NCBI RefSeq assembly: GCF_019679435.2
Contig: NZ_CP139781.1
Span: 4,187,753-4,251,752 of the forward strand
Direction: 5' to 3'
Length of the DNA stretch: 64,000 nucleotides
Origin: Actomonas aquatica
Lineage (GTDB): Bacteria > Verrucomicrobiota > Verrucomicrobiia > Opitutales > Opitutaceae
Position 1 is the first letter of the stretch. The number at the start of each line of letters is the position of its first letter. The position numbers were made by a program, and so were the translations under genes. The notes under the pieces were generated by a model. It was given only the letters and a program-made list of their open reading frames with translations, was not told the DNA's origin and searched no databases. This document shows positions 23,338 through 32,293 of this stretch, one piece after another.

Positions 23338-25548
23338 TCAGGCCTCCGCGGGTTCGAGGGTGACAAAGTTGATGTTCATGCCGGTGCCGCCCATGAGCGG
23401 ATCGGTTTTGTAGCGGGTGATGAGACCCGCGTCGGAGGCGCCCTGGCGGTAGGCGTGGCGCAGGCCCTTGGCGGTGTGACCGAAGCCGTGGACCATAAAC
23501 ACGCAGTCGGAGCGGATGCGTTGAGTGGCTTTGACGAGGACGGGGTCGCTGAGCACGTCGTCCTGGTTGCGCAGGCGCACGCGGTCGCCGGAGCGCAGGC
23601 CGAGGCGGCGGGCGGCGGTGGCGTTGAGCCAGACCTCGTTTTCGCGCATCATGTCGGCGAGCAGCCGGTTGGTGTGGGTGCGGCTGAAGGAGTGCATGGG
23701 GGCGCGGCCGTAGAGCAGGCGGAAGGCGCCGGGCGGGCCCGGGTCGGGCGGGGTGTAGCGTGGGATGGGATCGAAGCCGTGCTCGGCGAGTTGGTTGGAG
23801 TAGAACTCGATCTTGCCGGTGGGGGTGTAGAACTCGGCGGGCACACCCTCTTCAAAATAGATGGGCGGACGCGGCCCGAGGATGAGGCCGTCGCGTTTGA
23901 GCGTGGCCCAATCGAGGCCGGCGGCATCGACGCGGTATTTGAGGTAGTCCTCGATGTGCTCCCACGGGTAGTAGCGACCGAGGTCGAGTTTGAGCGCGAG
24001 CTGGCGGGCGATCCACCAACCGGGCTTTTGGTCGTGCGGGGACTCGACGACGGGTTGGCGCAGGGCGACGAAGGGTTGTTTGAAATACTCGACGTTGAGG
24101 TCGTCGTGGCGCTCGAGGTAGTTGGATTCGGGCAGGACAACGTCGGCCCAGCCGGCGATCTCGGAGGGGATGACGTCGACGACGACGAGGAGCTCGAGTT
24201 TTTTGAGGGCCTCGATGGTGGCGCGCTCGTCGGGGAGGGCGTGGAGGAGATTGGTGGCGTAAACCATCCAGCCCTTGATGGGGTAGGGCTCGTCGCTGAG
24301 GGTGGCGTTGCGGATACCGGTGGTGATGGCTTCGTCGGCGAAGGGGTATTTTTCGTCGGGATTATCGAGGCGCCCGCGGGCGGGTTTTGGGTAGGCCGGG
24401 TAGGGGTAGCCGGGGACGTCCATGAAGCTCGGCACCCAGAAGCCGCCCTTGCGGCCCCAGTTGCCGAGGAGGGCGTTGAGCAAGGCGATGGCGCGGGAGC
24501 GTTGGGCGTCGTCGCCATACCAATTGACGTGGCGGCCGGGGTGGACGAGGGAGGCCGGGCGATGGCGGGCCATCTCGCGGGCGGTCTCGCGAATGACGGA
24601 CGGCTCGATGCCGGTCTCGGGGTAGGCCCACTCCGGGGTGAAGGCCTGGACGTAGGCGGCAAATTGTTCGAAGCCGTAACCGTAGTTGGCGATGTAGTCG
24701 GCGTCGTAGAGTTTCTCCGTGACGATGACGTGCATCCAAGCGAGGAGCAGGGCGAGGTCGGTGCCGGGGCGGATGGGCAGCCAGTATTTGGCTTTGGAGG
24801 CGGCAACGGAGTAGCGCGGGTCAACGCAGATCACGGTGGCGCCGGCGCCGACGGCTTCGGCGAATTCCTGCACCTGGGTGTTGTGCATGTTTTCGCCGAG
24901 GTGGGAGCCGATGAGGGTGAGGCAACGGGTGTGGGCGATGTCGGTGCGCTCGGGGGAACCAACGCCCTCGCCAAAGGTGAGGTTAAAACCCACATCGCGC
25001 GGACCGCGGCATTGGGCGAAGGAAGGCGCGGAGATGTTGGGCGTGCCGTAGGCCTTGAGGGTGTGTTTGAAGAACGTGCCGCCGAGTCCGTGGCTGAAGA
25101 GGGCCATGGCTTCGGGACCGTGGCGCTCGGCGATGCCCTTCATCTTGTCGGCGATGTAGGTGAGGGCCTCGTCCCAGGTGACCTCTTGCCACTTCTCCTC
25201 ACCGCGATCGCTGACGCGGATGAGCGGTGTGCGCAGCCGATCGGGGTCGGTGTGGGCGCCGATGCCGCCGGTGCCGCGTGGGCAGAGGCGACCGCGGGAC
25301 AGCGGGTCGGAGGGGTTGCCCTCGATCTTCCAGAGCGCGCCGTCGCGGACGGAGGCGACGGCGTTGCATTTCCAGAAACAGATGTCGCAGAAGGTCGGCG
25401 TCGTGGTGGTGGTGCCGGGTTTGGCGCCGAAGGCCGAGGACCACGCGCCGGCCGCGGCCGAGGTCGCGCGGGAAGCGGCTTGGGCGGCGAGGATCGAACC
25501 GGCGCTGATGCGCAGGAAACGACGGCGGGAGAGAGCAGGGGCAGGCAT
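23338..25548 (-). CDS. Molybdopterin oxidoreductase catalytic subunit, polysulfide/thiosulfate/tetrathionate reductase type
   Basis: 736 residues. A Tat signal (ALSRRRFLRISAGSILAAQA) shows export of the folded enzyme. The proximal cluster ligands are FCDICFWKCNAVASV and then RLCPRG about 27 residues on. SFAQCRGPRDVGF near residue 190 supplies the probable molybdenum-binding Cys, as in PsrA/PhsA/NapA-type enzymes. GSHLGENMHNTQVQEFAEA, VVLPESNYLERHDDLN and the C-terminal dinucleotide-binding domain GYGRA-like LLYGRAPMHSFSRTHTNRLL complete the family pattern. Operon partners (ferredoxin, NrfD, two YeeE/YedE proteins, rhodanese) point to a sulfur substrate. Whether it reduces polysulfide or tetrathionate, or works oxidatively, cannot be decided from sequence. 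It is the first gene of the operon. Confidence 0.9.
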   Translation of the reverse strand: MPAPALSRRRFLRISAGSILAAQAASRATSAAAGAWSSAFGAKPGTTTTTPTFCDICFWKCNAVASVRDGALWKIEGNPSDPLSRGRLCPRGTGGIGAHTDPDRLRTPLIRVSDRGEEKWQEVTWDEALTYIADKMKGIAERHGPEAMALFSHGLGGTFFKHTLKAYGTPNISAPSFAQCRGPRDVGFNLTFGEGVGSPERTDIAHTRCLTLIGSHLGENMHNTQVQEFAEAVGAGATVICVDPRYSVAASKAKYWLPIRPGTDLALLLAWMHVIVTEKLYDADYIANYGYGFEQFAAYVQAFTPEWAYPETGIEPSVIRETAREMARHRPASLVHPGRHVNWYGDDAQRSRAIALLNALLGNWGRKGGFWVPSFMDVPGYPYPAYPKPARGRLDNPDEKYPFADEAITTGIRNATLSDEPYPIKGWMVYATNLLHALPDERATIEALKKLELLVVVDVIPSEIAGWADVVLPESNYLERHDDLNVEYFKQPFVALRQPVVESPHDQKPGWWIARQLALKLDLGRYYPWEHIEDYLKYRVDAAGLDWATLKRDGLILGPRPPIYFEEGVPAEFYTPTGKIEFYSNQLAEHGFDPIPRYTPPDPGPPGAFRLLYGRAPMHSFSRTHTNRLLADMMRENEVWLNATAARRLGLRSGDRVRLRNQDDVLSDPVLVKATQRIRSDCVFMVHGFGHTAKGLRHAYRQGASDAGLITRYKTDPLMGGTGMNINFVTLEPAEA

Positions 25549-25635
25549 GGCGGCAAGGAGGTTCGGCGGGGGGCAGGTTGCCCGAAATCAGACGGGGGGA
25601 CTCTGCGTCGGTTGGCCTAGAGTGGTCATAAATTG

Positions 25636-25644
25636 AAATATGAG
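25636..25644. promoter_or_regulatory. ATATGAGCA half-site upstream of the molybdoenzyme operon
   Basis: GAAATATGAGCAAAAACGG lies about 90 bases upstream of the start in an unusually AT-rich stretch (25625-25660). The same octamer TATGAGCA appears near the nitrite operon start, and a full palindrome TGAGCATATGCTCA lies at 38875. Confidence 0.35.
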
Positions 25645-25718
25645 CAAAAACGGATATAGGCCGGGATGCGGGATGCGGGGTATCCGGGGTTCGGCTTATT
25701 TTTCGGTCGCTGGATTAG

Positions 25719-25804
25719 TTTTTAGCCACTGATTCCACGGATCCACACGGATAGAACGGCTGTTTTTACCGGGGAGAATCCGTGGATATCTGTGCAATCC
25801 GTCG
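25719..25804. repeat. AACCACGGAT-family element, variant copy
   Basis: GCCACTGATTCCACGGATCC, ACACGGAT, a spacer, then ATCCGTGGATATCTGTGCAA and TCCGT form an imperfect hairpin between the FadL-like stop and the molybdoenzyme promoter. Confidence 0.65.
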
Positions 25805-25831
25805 CTCTTTCGTGTCCTCGAGGAGACCGTT

Positions 25832-27235
25832 CTAGAAGCGGTAGCCATACATGATCTGGGCGTTCAGCTGGCTGTGGCTGACGGTGATCCCGTAGCCGCT
25901 GGTGGTCTTCACTTCCGGGGCGTAGGTGAGCGAGAAGTCGAGACTCTGGCGGTCGTCAAACTGGTAACCCAGGCCGCCCGTGATGTGGGTTTTGATGATG
26001 GCCGGGAAGAGGCAGTTGAGGAAGGTGTCCGGCACGGGGTCGTTGCCGTAGTTGAAGCCGCCGCGGACGGTGAGCTGCGGGGTCACGCGGTAGGCGGCGC
26101 CGAGCTGGATGATGGTTTGGTCGTCCCAATCCTGATAGAGCACGGAGTCGAGCACGGCGCCGGCGAAGTTGCCGTTGGTGGCGACGTTGTCGGCGGTGAA
26201 GCTCATGGCGAATTGGTCCATGACATCGGCCCAAAGCACGTGGCGGAGGTCGGCGACGAAGAGCCAATCGGAGGAGGGGCGGTAGGCGAAGCCGGCGCCG
26301 AGCATGGCGGGCCATTCGAAGTCATCGACTTTGATGGTGCCGGTGAGGGACTGGGCCATGGCGCCCATGCCGGGAATGTTGAGCTGGAAGGCGAGGTTGT
26401 TGCCGGGGGCGTCGAGGTCGCCGAGGTCGGTCTTGGCGTGGTAGGTGAGGCCGAAGGTGAAGGTCTCGTTGACCTCGTAGGTGAGGCCGATCTTGCCGGC
26501 GAAACCGTAACCCTGCGCCTCACCGGTGAAGTCGGAGGAGTTGGAGAAATCGAAGTAGGCGTAGTCGACGTTGGTGCCCATGGGCAGCTGCATCATCATC
26601 TGCTGGAAGCCGGAGACGAGGGAGCCGGAGGCGCGGCCGAAGTTTTGTTGGGTGGGGTCAACGAGGTCGAAGAACTGCGGGCCGCTCATCGCCATCTGCA
26701 GGTCCATGCCGGCCCAGACGAAGTCGGCGGTGGCGCCGATGGTGAGGCGATCGTTGACGCGATAGGCGACCGGGAGGATGGCGCGGCCGAGGGAGACCTC
26801 GGTGCGGTTGATGAGGTCGAAGCCGAGTCCGCGCCAGGAGGCGGGATCGTATTCGCAGCCCATACCGCCTTGGCCGAAGACGGCGGCGCCGTAAACCCAG
26901 TCACCGGAGCGGCGGGTGTAACCGAAGGCGGGCATGAAGAAGGATGTGGCGCTGGAGTCGGCGGAGACGCCGGCGGGGTTGGTGGCGGTGATGTCGGGGC
27001 CAAGCACGCCGAGGGCGAGGTCGAGGCGGGCGGCCTCTTCCATGAGGGCGAGGGTGGCAGGGTTGTTGATCACCCCGGCGGTGCCATTGTCGTAGGCGAA
27101 GGAGGCGCCACCCATACTGGTGGCGACGGGCCCGTAGCCCTCCATGTTCATGCCGTTGGTAGCGTAAAGAGCGGAGGCAAACGTCAGCGCGACCAACGTC
27201 GAGCAGACGGACGAGCAGCGAATCGGGGAGTTCAT
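25832..27235 (-). CDS. FadL/OmpP1/TodX-family outer-membrane transport protein
   Basis: 467 residues from the ATG at 27235, which begins a signal peptide (MNSPIRCSSVCSTLVALTFA, cut after SALYA). The mature N-terminus NGMNMEGYGPVATSMGGASF and AYDNGTAGVINNPATLAL is the characteristic hatch segment with the NPA motif of FadL proteins. The rest is a long barrel ending QLNAQIMYGYRF with terminal Phe. FadL-type proteins admit hydrophobic molecules by lateral diffusion. It lies upstream of the sulfur operon on the same strand but with a 283-base gap and a repeat in between, so it is probably a separate unit; in sulfur bacteria such porins can bring in sulfur chains or lipids, but that is speculation here. 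Confidence 0.92.
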   Translation of the reverse strand: MNSPIRCSSVCSTLVALTFASALYATNGMNMEGYGPVATSMGGASFAYDNGTAGVINNPATLALMEEAARLDLALGVLGPDITATNPAGVSADSSATSFFMPAFGYTRRSGDWVYGAAVFGQGGMGCEYDPASWRGLGFDLINRTEVSLGRAILPVAYRVNDRLTIGATADFVWAGMDLQMAMSGPQFFDLVDPTQQNFGRASGSLVSGFQQMMMQLPMGTNVDYAYFDFSNSSDFTGEAQGYGFAGKIGLTYEVNETFTFGLTYHAKTDLGDLDAPGNNLAFQLNIPGMGAMAQSLTGTIKVDDFEWPAMLGAGFAYRPSSDWLFVADLRHVLWADVMDQFAMSFTADNVATNGNFAGAVLDSVLYQDWDDQTIIQLGAAYRVTPQLTVRGGFNYGNDPVPDTFLNCLFPAIIKTHITGGLGYQFDDRQSLDFSLTYAPEVKTTSGYGITVSHSQLNAQIMYGYRF

Positions 27236-27730
27236 GGCAAGGCGGCGCGCGGAGGCGCTTCGGGGTTTTGGAGGGGTGATGATAGGGGAGGGGTAATGCT
27301 GAGTATCGTCGCAATTAGCCAAACTTACACTGCGCCTTTTGTTCGATAAGTATCAGATATTGCTCATATGCGTAAGCATTGGATTAGTTGGGATGATGGT
27401 TCGCTGGTGAATGGCTCGTGGGCAGCAATTTAGGTGGGTGGGCGGAGGGGGGCCGGATGGGCCTACCTAAATTTGAGTATTCTGCTCCATCGTGGGTTGT
27501 TGCCCCTTTTGAGAGGGTCCGGGTCATCTGGTCGCGGGGCGGTTTTCCCCTCCTCGCAACTCATTTTCTGGAGCGGTTGAGTCGACCGCTTCAGGTCACC
27601 GGGGCCGTCAGCGTCAAGGCCAGTGCGCTGGCGGCCCACTTATTTTAGGGCGAATCACAGGCTGCGATTCGGCAAAACGGGGCGGGAGATCGGACTGGCT
27701 TTGGTGGGGACTTTTTCCAAGGTGAGCGCC
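27236..27730. other. Long divergent intergenic region, 495 bases
   Basis: No convincing gene. It is more AT-rich than its surroundings and contains TGCTCATATG at 27361-27370, an inverted repeat at 27427-27473, and an open reading frame tail in front of the DUF3667 gene that lacks protein character. It should hold the promoters of the FadL-like and DUF3667 genes. Confidence 0.5.
27427..27473. repeat. Inverted repeat AATTTAGGT/ACCTAAATT
   Basis: AATTTAGGTGGG and CCTACCTAAATT pair over 11 of 12 positions around a G-rich spacer of about 23 bases. It could be a protein-binding site or hairpin in the FadL/DUF3667 divergent region. Confidence 0.5.
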
Positions 27731-28516
27731 GTGGATACACCGTCTGACTCTGCTCCGGTTGAAAGGGAGGCGCGCGCGGCCAAAAGGCGCGACGAAAAGT
27801 CCGCCTTGCAGCTTCCGCCCGTGCCGCCGGCGGAGCAGCGGATCGTGGTGGAGCATCAGGTGAAGCGGTTGGATTGGAGTCTGCCGGTCGAGGCGGTGCT
27901 TGGCGCCGTGAGCATGGAAAAGGGGTTTGGTTTCACCCTGTGGCAGTTTGTGCGGGCGCCGCGGCGCGCGTTCGAAGCCTACTTGGGCGCGGAGCGACTG
28001 CGTTTTAGCAATCCCTTGAAACTGGTCGTCCTGCTCACCGCGTTGGCGACGTTTGTGAATTACCAGTCGGGCGCGATGGACCAGATGGTCGCCGGGATGA
28101 GTGCAGACATGGATGCGGCGACGAACGGGCAGAGCGAGGCGGTGTTTGGCCTGCTGCAGCGGAACTACAATCTGATCCTGATGGCGTCGTTACCGTTCAT
28201 GGCGCTGACCACTCGTCTGTTGTATTGGAAAAGGGCCTACAACTTGATCGAGCACCTGGCGCTCAACGGTTTCATTTTTGCGGTCACCACGGTGGCCTAC
28301 CTGGTGGCGGCGTTGCTGGTGCCGGTCTGGGGCGGAGTGATGACGGTGTATGCGATCGGCTCGGTGATCTATCAAACCTGGGCCTACCGCCGCGTGATGG
28401 GGCCAAACTGGTTGATCGCAGTGGGGGCGGTGATCATCGGGGCCGTCGCCTACATGCTGGCGACGGGATTTTTGGTCGGGGTATTGATCACCTTGCAGCA
28501 GCGGGGCGCGCTCTGA
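27731..28516 (+). CDS. DUF3667-type membrane protein
   Basis: 261 residues if started at the GTG 27731, which has AAGGTGAG a few bases ahead; a GTG at 27722 or earlier codons are possible. Features match DUF3667 proteins: FTLWQFVRAPRRAFEAYLGA followed by LRFSNPLKLVVLLTALATFV (first membrane segment), NLILMASLPFMALTTRLLYW, then NLIEHLALNGFIFAVTTVAY and two more helices. The protein has about five membrane segments. Function is unknown in the family. It is convergent with the isomerase gene, whose stop is one base away. Confidence 0.72.
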   Translation: MDTPSDSAPVEREARAAKRRDEKSALQLPPVPPAEQRIVVEHQVKRLDWSLPVEAVLGAVSMEKGFGFTLWQFVRAPRRAFEAYLGAERLRFSNPLKLVVLLTALATFVNYQSGAMDQMVAGMSADMDAATNGQSEAVFGLLQRNYNLILMASLPFMALTTRLLYWKRAYNLIEHLALNGFIFAVTTVAYLVAALLVPVWGGVMTVYAIGSVIYQTWAYRRVMGPNWLIAVGAVIIGAVAYMLATGFLVGVLITLQQRGAL

Positions 28517-28517
28517 A

Positions 28518-29438
28518 TCAGAGGCGGCCGCCGAGCTTCACCAGGAGGTCGCGGGTGAGGCGGATGCCGGTGGCGGCGTCGATCTCATCGCCCTCGTATT
28601 CGACGTCGATGTATCCAGAAAAACCAGACGCGTGCACGATCTCGATGAGGCGACGGAAGTCCATGGTGTCCTCCTCGCCCGACGCGTCGAAGTGGAAGGT
28701 CTTGCCGCTGACGCCCTTGGCGTAGGGCATGGACTGGGTCGTGCCGAGGTAGCGGTCGTAGGTCCAGCCCGCGCGGTGGTCGCCGTAGTTGCCGAAGTCG
28801 GGCAGGGTGCCGACGCGCGGGTGGGCGACGAGGTCCATGAGGGCGGCGAGCCACGCGCCGTTGGAGGAGAGGCCACCGTGGGGTTCGACGATGACGGAGA
28901 GGTCGTAGGTGTCGCCGATCTCGCAGAGGCGGCGCAGGCCGTCGGCGGTGCGATCGAGTTGGGTGCCGTAGCTCTCGCTGGCGTCGGAAAAGGCGTTCAC
29001 GCGGATGGCGTGGCAGCCGAGGGTGCGGGCGGCCTCGAGCCACGGGAGGTGGGCGTCGATGGAGGCCTGTTGGGCGGCGGGATCAGGGTCACCGAGGCGG
29101 CCGCAGCGATCGCACATGATGAGCACGCTGTGCACGCCCTCGCCGTCGGCGACGCGTTTGAGTTCGGCGGTGATTTTGGGGGAGAAGCCCTCGAGGTAGA
29201 ACTGGTTGACGTATTCGACGGCGGAGATGCCGAAGTCGTTTTTGGCGATGGCGGCGAAGCGCAGTTTGTCGCGGGCGCCGCTCCAGAAATCGCGCTGCAG
29301 GGACCACTGGGCGAGGGAGATATCGAACCACGGTGCGACCTCGGGTGAGACGGGGTCGGCGGCGGTGAGGGCGCGGGGTGCAAGGGCGGCGGCGCCGAGA
29401 CCGAGGGCGCTTTTGACGAAGGTGCGACGGGAAGGCAT
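28518..29438 (-). CDS. Secreted sugar-phosphate isomerase/epimerase-like TIM barrel
   Basis: 306 residues. SRRTFVKSALGLGAAALAPR is a Tat-type signal, so the folded protein is exported. The barrel belongs to the xylose isomerase-like AP endonuclease 2 superfamily: FDISLAQWSLQRDFWSG, ISAVEYVNQFYLEGF, LSVIVEPHGGLSSNGAWLAA with the metal-binding Glu, TLPDFGNYGDH with Asp and His, and GYIDVEYEGDE near the C-terminus, so the metal ligands are present. Verrucomicrobia and Planctomycetes encode many such exported barrels, most without known substrate. It stands alone. Confidence 0.85.
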   Translation of the reverse strand: MPSRRTFVKSALGLGAAALAPRALTAADPVSPEVAPWFDISLAQWSLQRDFWSGARDKLRFAAIAKNDFGISAVEYVNQFYLEGFSPKITAELKRVADGEGVHSVLIMCDRCGRLGDPDPAAQQASIDAHLPWLEAARTLGCHAIRVNAFSDASESYGTQLDRTADGLRRLCEIGDTYDLSVIVEPHGGLSSNGAWLAALMDLVAHPRVGTLPDFGNYGDHRAGWTYDRYLGTTQSMPYAKGVSGKTFHFDASGEEDTMDFRRLIEIVHASGFSGYIDVEYEGDEIDAATGIRLTRDLLVKLGGRL

Positions 29439-29547
29439 GGCGGGATAGGGAGACGCGTTTTGGGGCTGGCGAAGGGGCGGGGAGACGGGCAGGGTGGGTG
29501 CCGACTGGCCGTCCTGCGAGATTGTTTACCCCTATCCTCTGGTTGAG

Positions 29548-30786
29548 ATGAAGCATGTCCCTTTGATGGTCGTCCTGGTGTTGTCGGTTGCTGCGCACGC
29601 GGTGTTGTGGTGGACGCGCGGAGCGTCTCCGGCGGAGGTGGCGTCGCAGCTCGAGGTGGCGAGAATAGCGGCGACGGTCGCGGCGGTGCAGAAAGCGGAA
29701 GCGGCGCAGGAAGCCATGGTCGAAGAAACGCAGGCGGCGTTGTGGTCGGACGTGGGCACGGGAGATTTGGAGGGGTTGGTGGCCCGGTGGCGGGATGCCG
29801 GCGTGCCGCGGCATCTGCTGCGAGCGATGGTGGCGGCGGAGGTGCGGCGACGGAAACAGGGGGAGGTGGAGGCTTTGTTGGCGGAGGTTAAACCCTATCG
29901 GTATTGGGATTCTGGTGACGCGTTGTATTTGGCGACACTGGGGCGGGACTACCAGCGGCTGCGGGAGGAGATGGACGCTGAGGTGGCGACCCTGTTGGGC
30001 GGGGAGGTGGAGCGAGACCCTTACCGTGAGGTGGCGGAGCGGCGGCAGTATGGAGAGTTGCCGGCAGAGCTGTCGGCGCGGGTGAGTGCGGTGGTCTCGG
30101 ATTACGGAGATCTGCGGGCCAATCTTTACATGACCAGCATGGGGGTGATCACCCCGGAGGATGAAGAACGGCTGGCGTTTCTGGAGGCGGAGGAGCGGCG
30201 GGATTTGGAAGAATTGCTCACGCCCGAGCAGCTCTTCGAATATCGGCTGCGCAATGATCAGGCGGCGCAGATGTTGCGCACCCGCCTGGGGGTCATGGGT
30301 GTGACGGAGGCGGAGTTTCGCGCGATCTATCAGGCGAGTGAGGAACTGAACCGCACGCTGCCGGAGGTCGGGCAAACGGATTTCAGCTTCCCGGCGCTGC
30401 AGGCGCGGAGGGAGCGCACGACCGCGCTGGTGGCGGCGTTGGGCGAGACCCTGCCGCCGGAGCGGCAGGCGCTGTTGGAGCAGGCGCTGGATCCGTCGTT
30501 GATGATGCTCAACAATCTGGTGGCGCGCTACGGTCTGGAGCCGCAGGTGGCGCGCCGGGCGACTGAGCTGCAGACGGAGCGCATTCAGGAGGTCACGCAG
30601 CTGCGCAACAACAGCGAGATGGATCCGGCGGAGCGGGAGGCGGCGGTGGCGACTTTGCGGGAGAAGACCTTTGCCGAGTATCGTGAGCTGCTGGGCGAGG
30701 ACGGTCTGGCGGCCTACCGTCGGTTCGGCGGGCAGTGGATGGACAGCATGTTTAACGCGCCGACGGCGCCGGGGGGCGGGGGCTGA
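29548..30786 (+). CDS. Membrane-anchored helical protein of unknown function
   Basis: 412 residues from the ATG at 29548, which begins MKHVPLMVVLVLSVAAHAVL, an uncleaved anchor or signal peptide. The remaining 380 residues are almost entirely charged and helical, with heptad-like segments, e.g. EVASQLEVARIAATVAAVQK, EEERLAFLEAEERRDLEELL and LRTRLGVMGVTEAEFRAIYQ. The segment LTPEQLFEYRLRNDQAAQML resembles spacer motifs in Spy/CpxP-like helical periplasmic proteins (ELLTPEQ), so a chaperone-like role is one possibility. No catalytic motif is visible, and no neighbour suggests a function. Confidence 0.65.
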   Translation: MKHVPLMVVLVLSVAAHAVLWWTRGASPAEVASQLEVARIAATVAAVQKAEAAQEAMVEETQAALWSDVGTGDLEGLVARWRDAGVPRHLLRAMVAAEVRRRKQGEVEALLAEVKPYRYWDSGDALYLATLGRDYQRLREEMDAEVATLLGGEVERDPYREVAERRQYGELPAELSARVSAVVSDYGDLRANLYMTSMGVITPEDEERLAFLEAEERRDLEELLTPEQLFEYRLRNDQAAQMLRTRLGVMGVTEAEFRAIYQASEELNRTLPEVGQTDFSFPALQARRERTTALVAALGETLPPERQALLEQALDPSLMMLNNLVARYGLEPQVARRATELQTERIQEVTQLRNNSEMDPAEREAAVATLREKTFAEYRELLGEDGLAAYRRFGGQWMDSMFNAPTAPGGGG

Positions 30787-30964
30787 GCACGTGGCGTGGC
30801 GTGGCGCGGGATCGGGTAATGTAGCCATTTATTGGTTACAGCATGAGGACAAGTCATGCGCGGGTTCGGGCAAGCGGTGGCGAGTCGAACGCGCGGGCTT
30901 GCGCTAGGGTGCTGCCGTTGCCGCCCCAAACGGTGACCGTGAATAAACCCTACACCTTGTTGCT

Positions 30965-31594
30965 ATGAACTTCTCTCGTCTTGCCCTGGGCGCGTTGGCC
31001 TTGGGACTCGCTACTGCCTCATCTGTTTTTGCCGCTGGCCCCTGGTCGGTGCGCCTCCGTGCGACCTATTTGGAGACGGTCGACCAGTCGCCTGCGTTCT
31101 CCGCTCTGGGCATCAACTTCGCTGATGATGCGGTCATCGTGAGCGACAAGTTCATTCCGGAAATTGATATCGATTACGCGTTTAACGACGTTCTGTCGGC
31201 CGAGCTCGTGCTCACCATCCCGCAGAAGCATCGCGTGGATCTGGCCGGCGTGGGTCGTCTGGGTTCTTTCAAGCATCTGCCCCCGACGCTGCTGCTGCAG
31301 TATCACCCGAAGGTCTCGGATACCTTCCAGCCCTACCTCGGCGTGGGCGTGAATTTCACCCTCATCTTCGATGACAATCTGGTGGTGGCCGGTGTGCCGC
31401 TGGCGCTGGAAGACTACAGCGTGGGCCTCGCGGCACAGGCGGGCTTCGATGTGCGGGTCAACGATCGCTGGTCCTTTAATGTCGACGTGAAGCGGGCGGC
31501 CATTCGGTCGGACGTGTTGGCGGGGGCGGCCAAGCTCACTACGGCCAAGCTCGACCCGTGGCTGTATGCGGTGGGCATGAAATACGATTTCTGA
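30965..31594 (+). CDS. ompW: OmpW-family outer-membrane protein
   Basis: 209 residues with a signal peptide (MNFSRLALGALALGLATASS, cut after VFA). WSVRLRATYLETVDQSPAFS starts the small eight-stranded barrel; IPEIDIDYAFNDVLSAELVL, LLLQYHPKVSDTFQPYLGVG and a final LDPWLYAVGMKYDF ending in Phe are the family pattern. OmpW channels are narrow hydrophobic pores, often induced by stress or anaerobiosis. Single-gene unit followed by a terminator. Confidence 0.93.
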   Translation: MNFSRLALGALALGLATASSVFAAGPWSVRLRATYLETVDQSPAFSALGINFADDAVIVSDKFIPEIDIDYAFNDVLSAELVLTIPQKHRVDLAGVGRLGSFKHLPPTLLLQYHPKVSDTFQPYLGVGVNFTLIFDDNLVVAGVPLALEDYSVGLAAQAGFDVRVNDRWSFNVDVKRAAIRSDVLAGAAKLTTAKLDPWLYAVGMKYDF

Positions 31595-31644
31595 GGCGCG
31601 GGTAACGTCTCAGGACGGACGATGGGTAAGTTGTCCGTTGGTCC

Positions 31645-31673
31645 GGCGCCGGGAGTGCAAGCCCGGCGCCTTT
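31645..31673 (+). terminator. Terminator of ompW
   Basis: GGCGCCGGG pairs with CCCGGCGCC around an eight-base loop, followed by TTTCC. It lies 50 bases past the ompW stop. Confidence 0.75.
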
Positions 31674-31709
31674 CCATGTCCGGACACAAAGAGATTGATC
31701 GGATCCGGC

Positions 31710-31724
31710 TAGGGAAAATTCCTA
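31710..31724. promoter_or_regulatory. Small palindrome TAGGGAAAATTCCTA
   Basis: An AT-rich near-perfect palindrome about 75 bases upstream of the SpoIIAA-like gene. It could be an operator; no regulator is nearby. Confidence 0.25.
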
Positions 31725-31799
31725 TTGCGTGGGGTGGGGCGGAAGGCGCGTTGACTCGCTGTCGGGATAGGCCCGACTGTCTCGGCCCGCCTGTCCAAG

Positions 31800-32222
31800 A
31801 TGATAGCCCACTGCGTGTTACCAAACTACAATCTCAAGCTGTTTAAGCTGGTGGGCGCGGTGGAGGTGAAGGAAGTGCTCGCGTTTATCAAGGGCCGGGC
31901 GGCGGCGGGTGATCGGGAGGTGATGCCCTCGCTGTGGGTGGATCTGCGGGAGGTGGCGACGGTGATGTCGTATGAGGAGGTGAGTCAGATCATCGCCGGT
32001 CTGCAGTTGAGTGAGGTGGTAAATCGGGAGCACCGGGTGGGGTTTTTGGTGGCGAGCAAGGCGGTGTTTGGGGTGTGCCGGATGTTTGGGATGTTGTTGA
32101 CCTCGCGGCTGGAGGTGGAGGTGCAGGTGTTTCTGTCGATCGAGGCGGGGGAGAAGTGGTTGGGCGTGCCGCTGCGGGAGCTACTGGCCGAGCTGCCGCC
32201 GGAGCGGTGGGAAACGGCTTAG
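31800..32222 (+). CDS. SpoIIAA-like/STAS-fold protein
   Basis: 140 residues. The pattern of alternating strands and helices (YNLKLFKLVGAVEVKEVLAF, PSLWVDLREVATVMSYEEVS, HRVGFLVASKAVFGVCRMFG, VEVQVFLSIEAGEKWLGVP) matches the SpoIIAA-like (STAS/SEC14) family of small soluble proteins. No phosphorylatable Ser in a DSSG-type loop is apparent, so the classic anti-anti-sigma mechanism is doubtful. It is a free-standing gene ahead of the phosphoesterase gene by 71 bases. Confidence 0.65.
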   Translation: MIAHCVLPNYNLKLFKLVGAVEVKEVLAFIKGRAAAGDREVMPSLWVDLREVATVMSYEEVSQIIAGLQLSEVVNREHRVGFLVASKAVFGVCRMFGMLLTSRLEVEVQVFLSIEAGEKWLGVPLRELLAELPPERWETA

Positions 32223-32293
32223 TAGCCGATTAGGTCGTGGCGCGGTCTTGGCATGAGGCGGTCGAGGGGGCAGACTCGTCGGCCTAAAATCCC

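Noticed and set aside
21150..25620. Long plus-strand frames (737 and 762 codons) opposite the sulfur operon
   Set aside because: Low-complexity Gly/Glu/Val shadows; the minus strand carries the NrfD, ferredoxin and molybdoenzyme genes.
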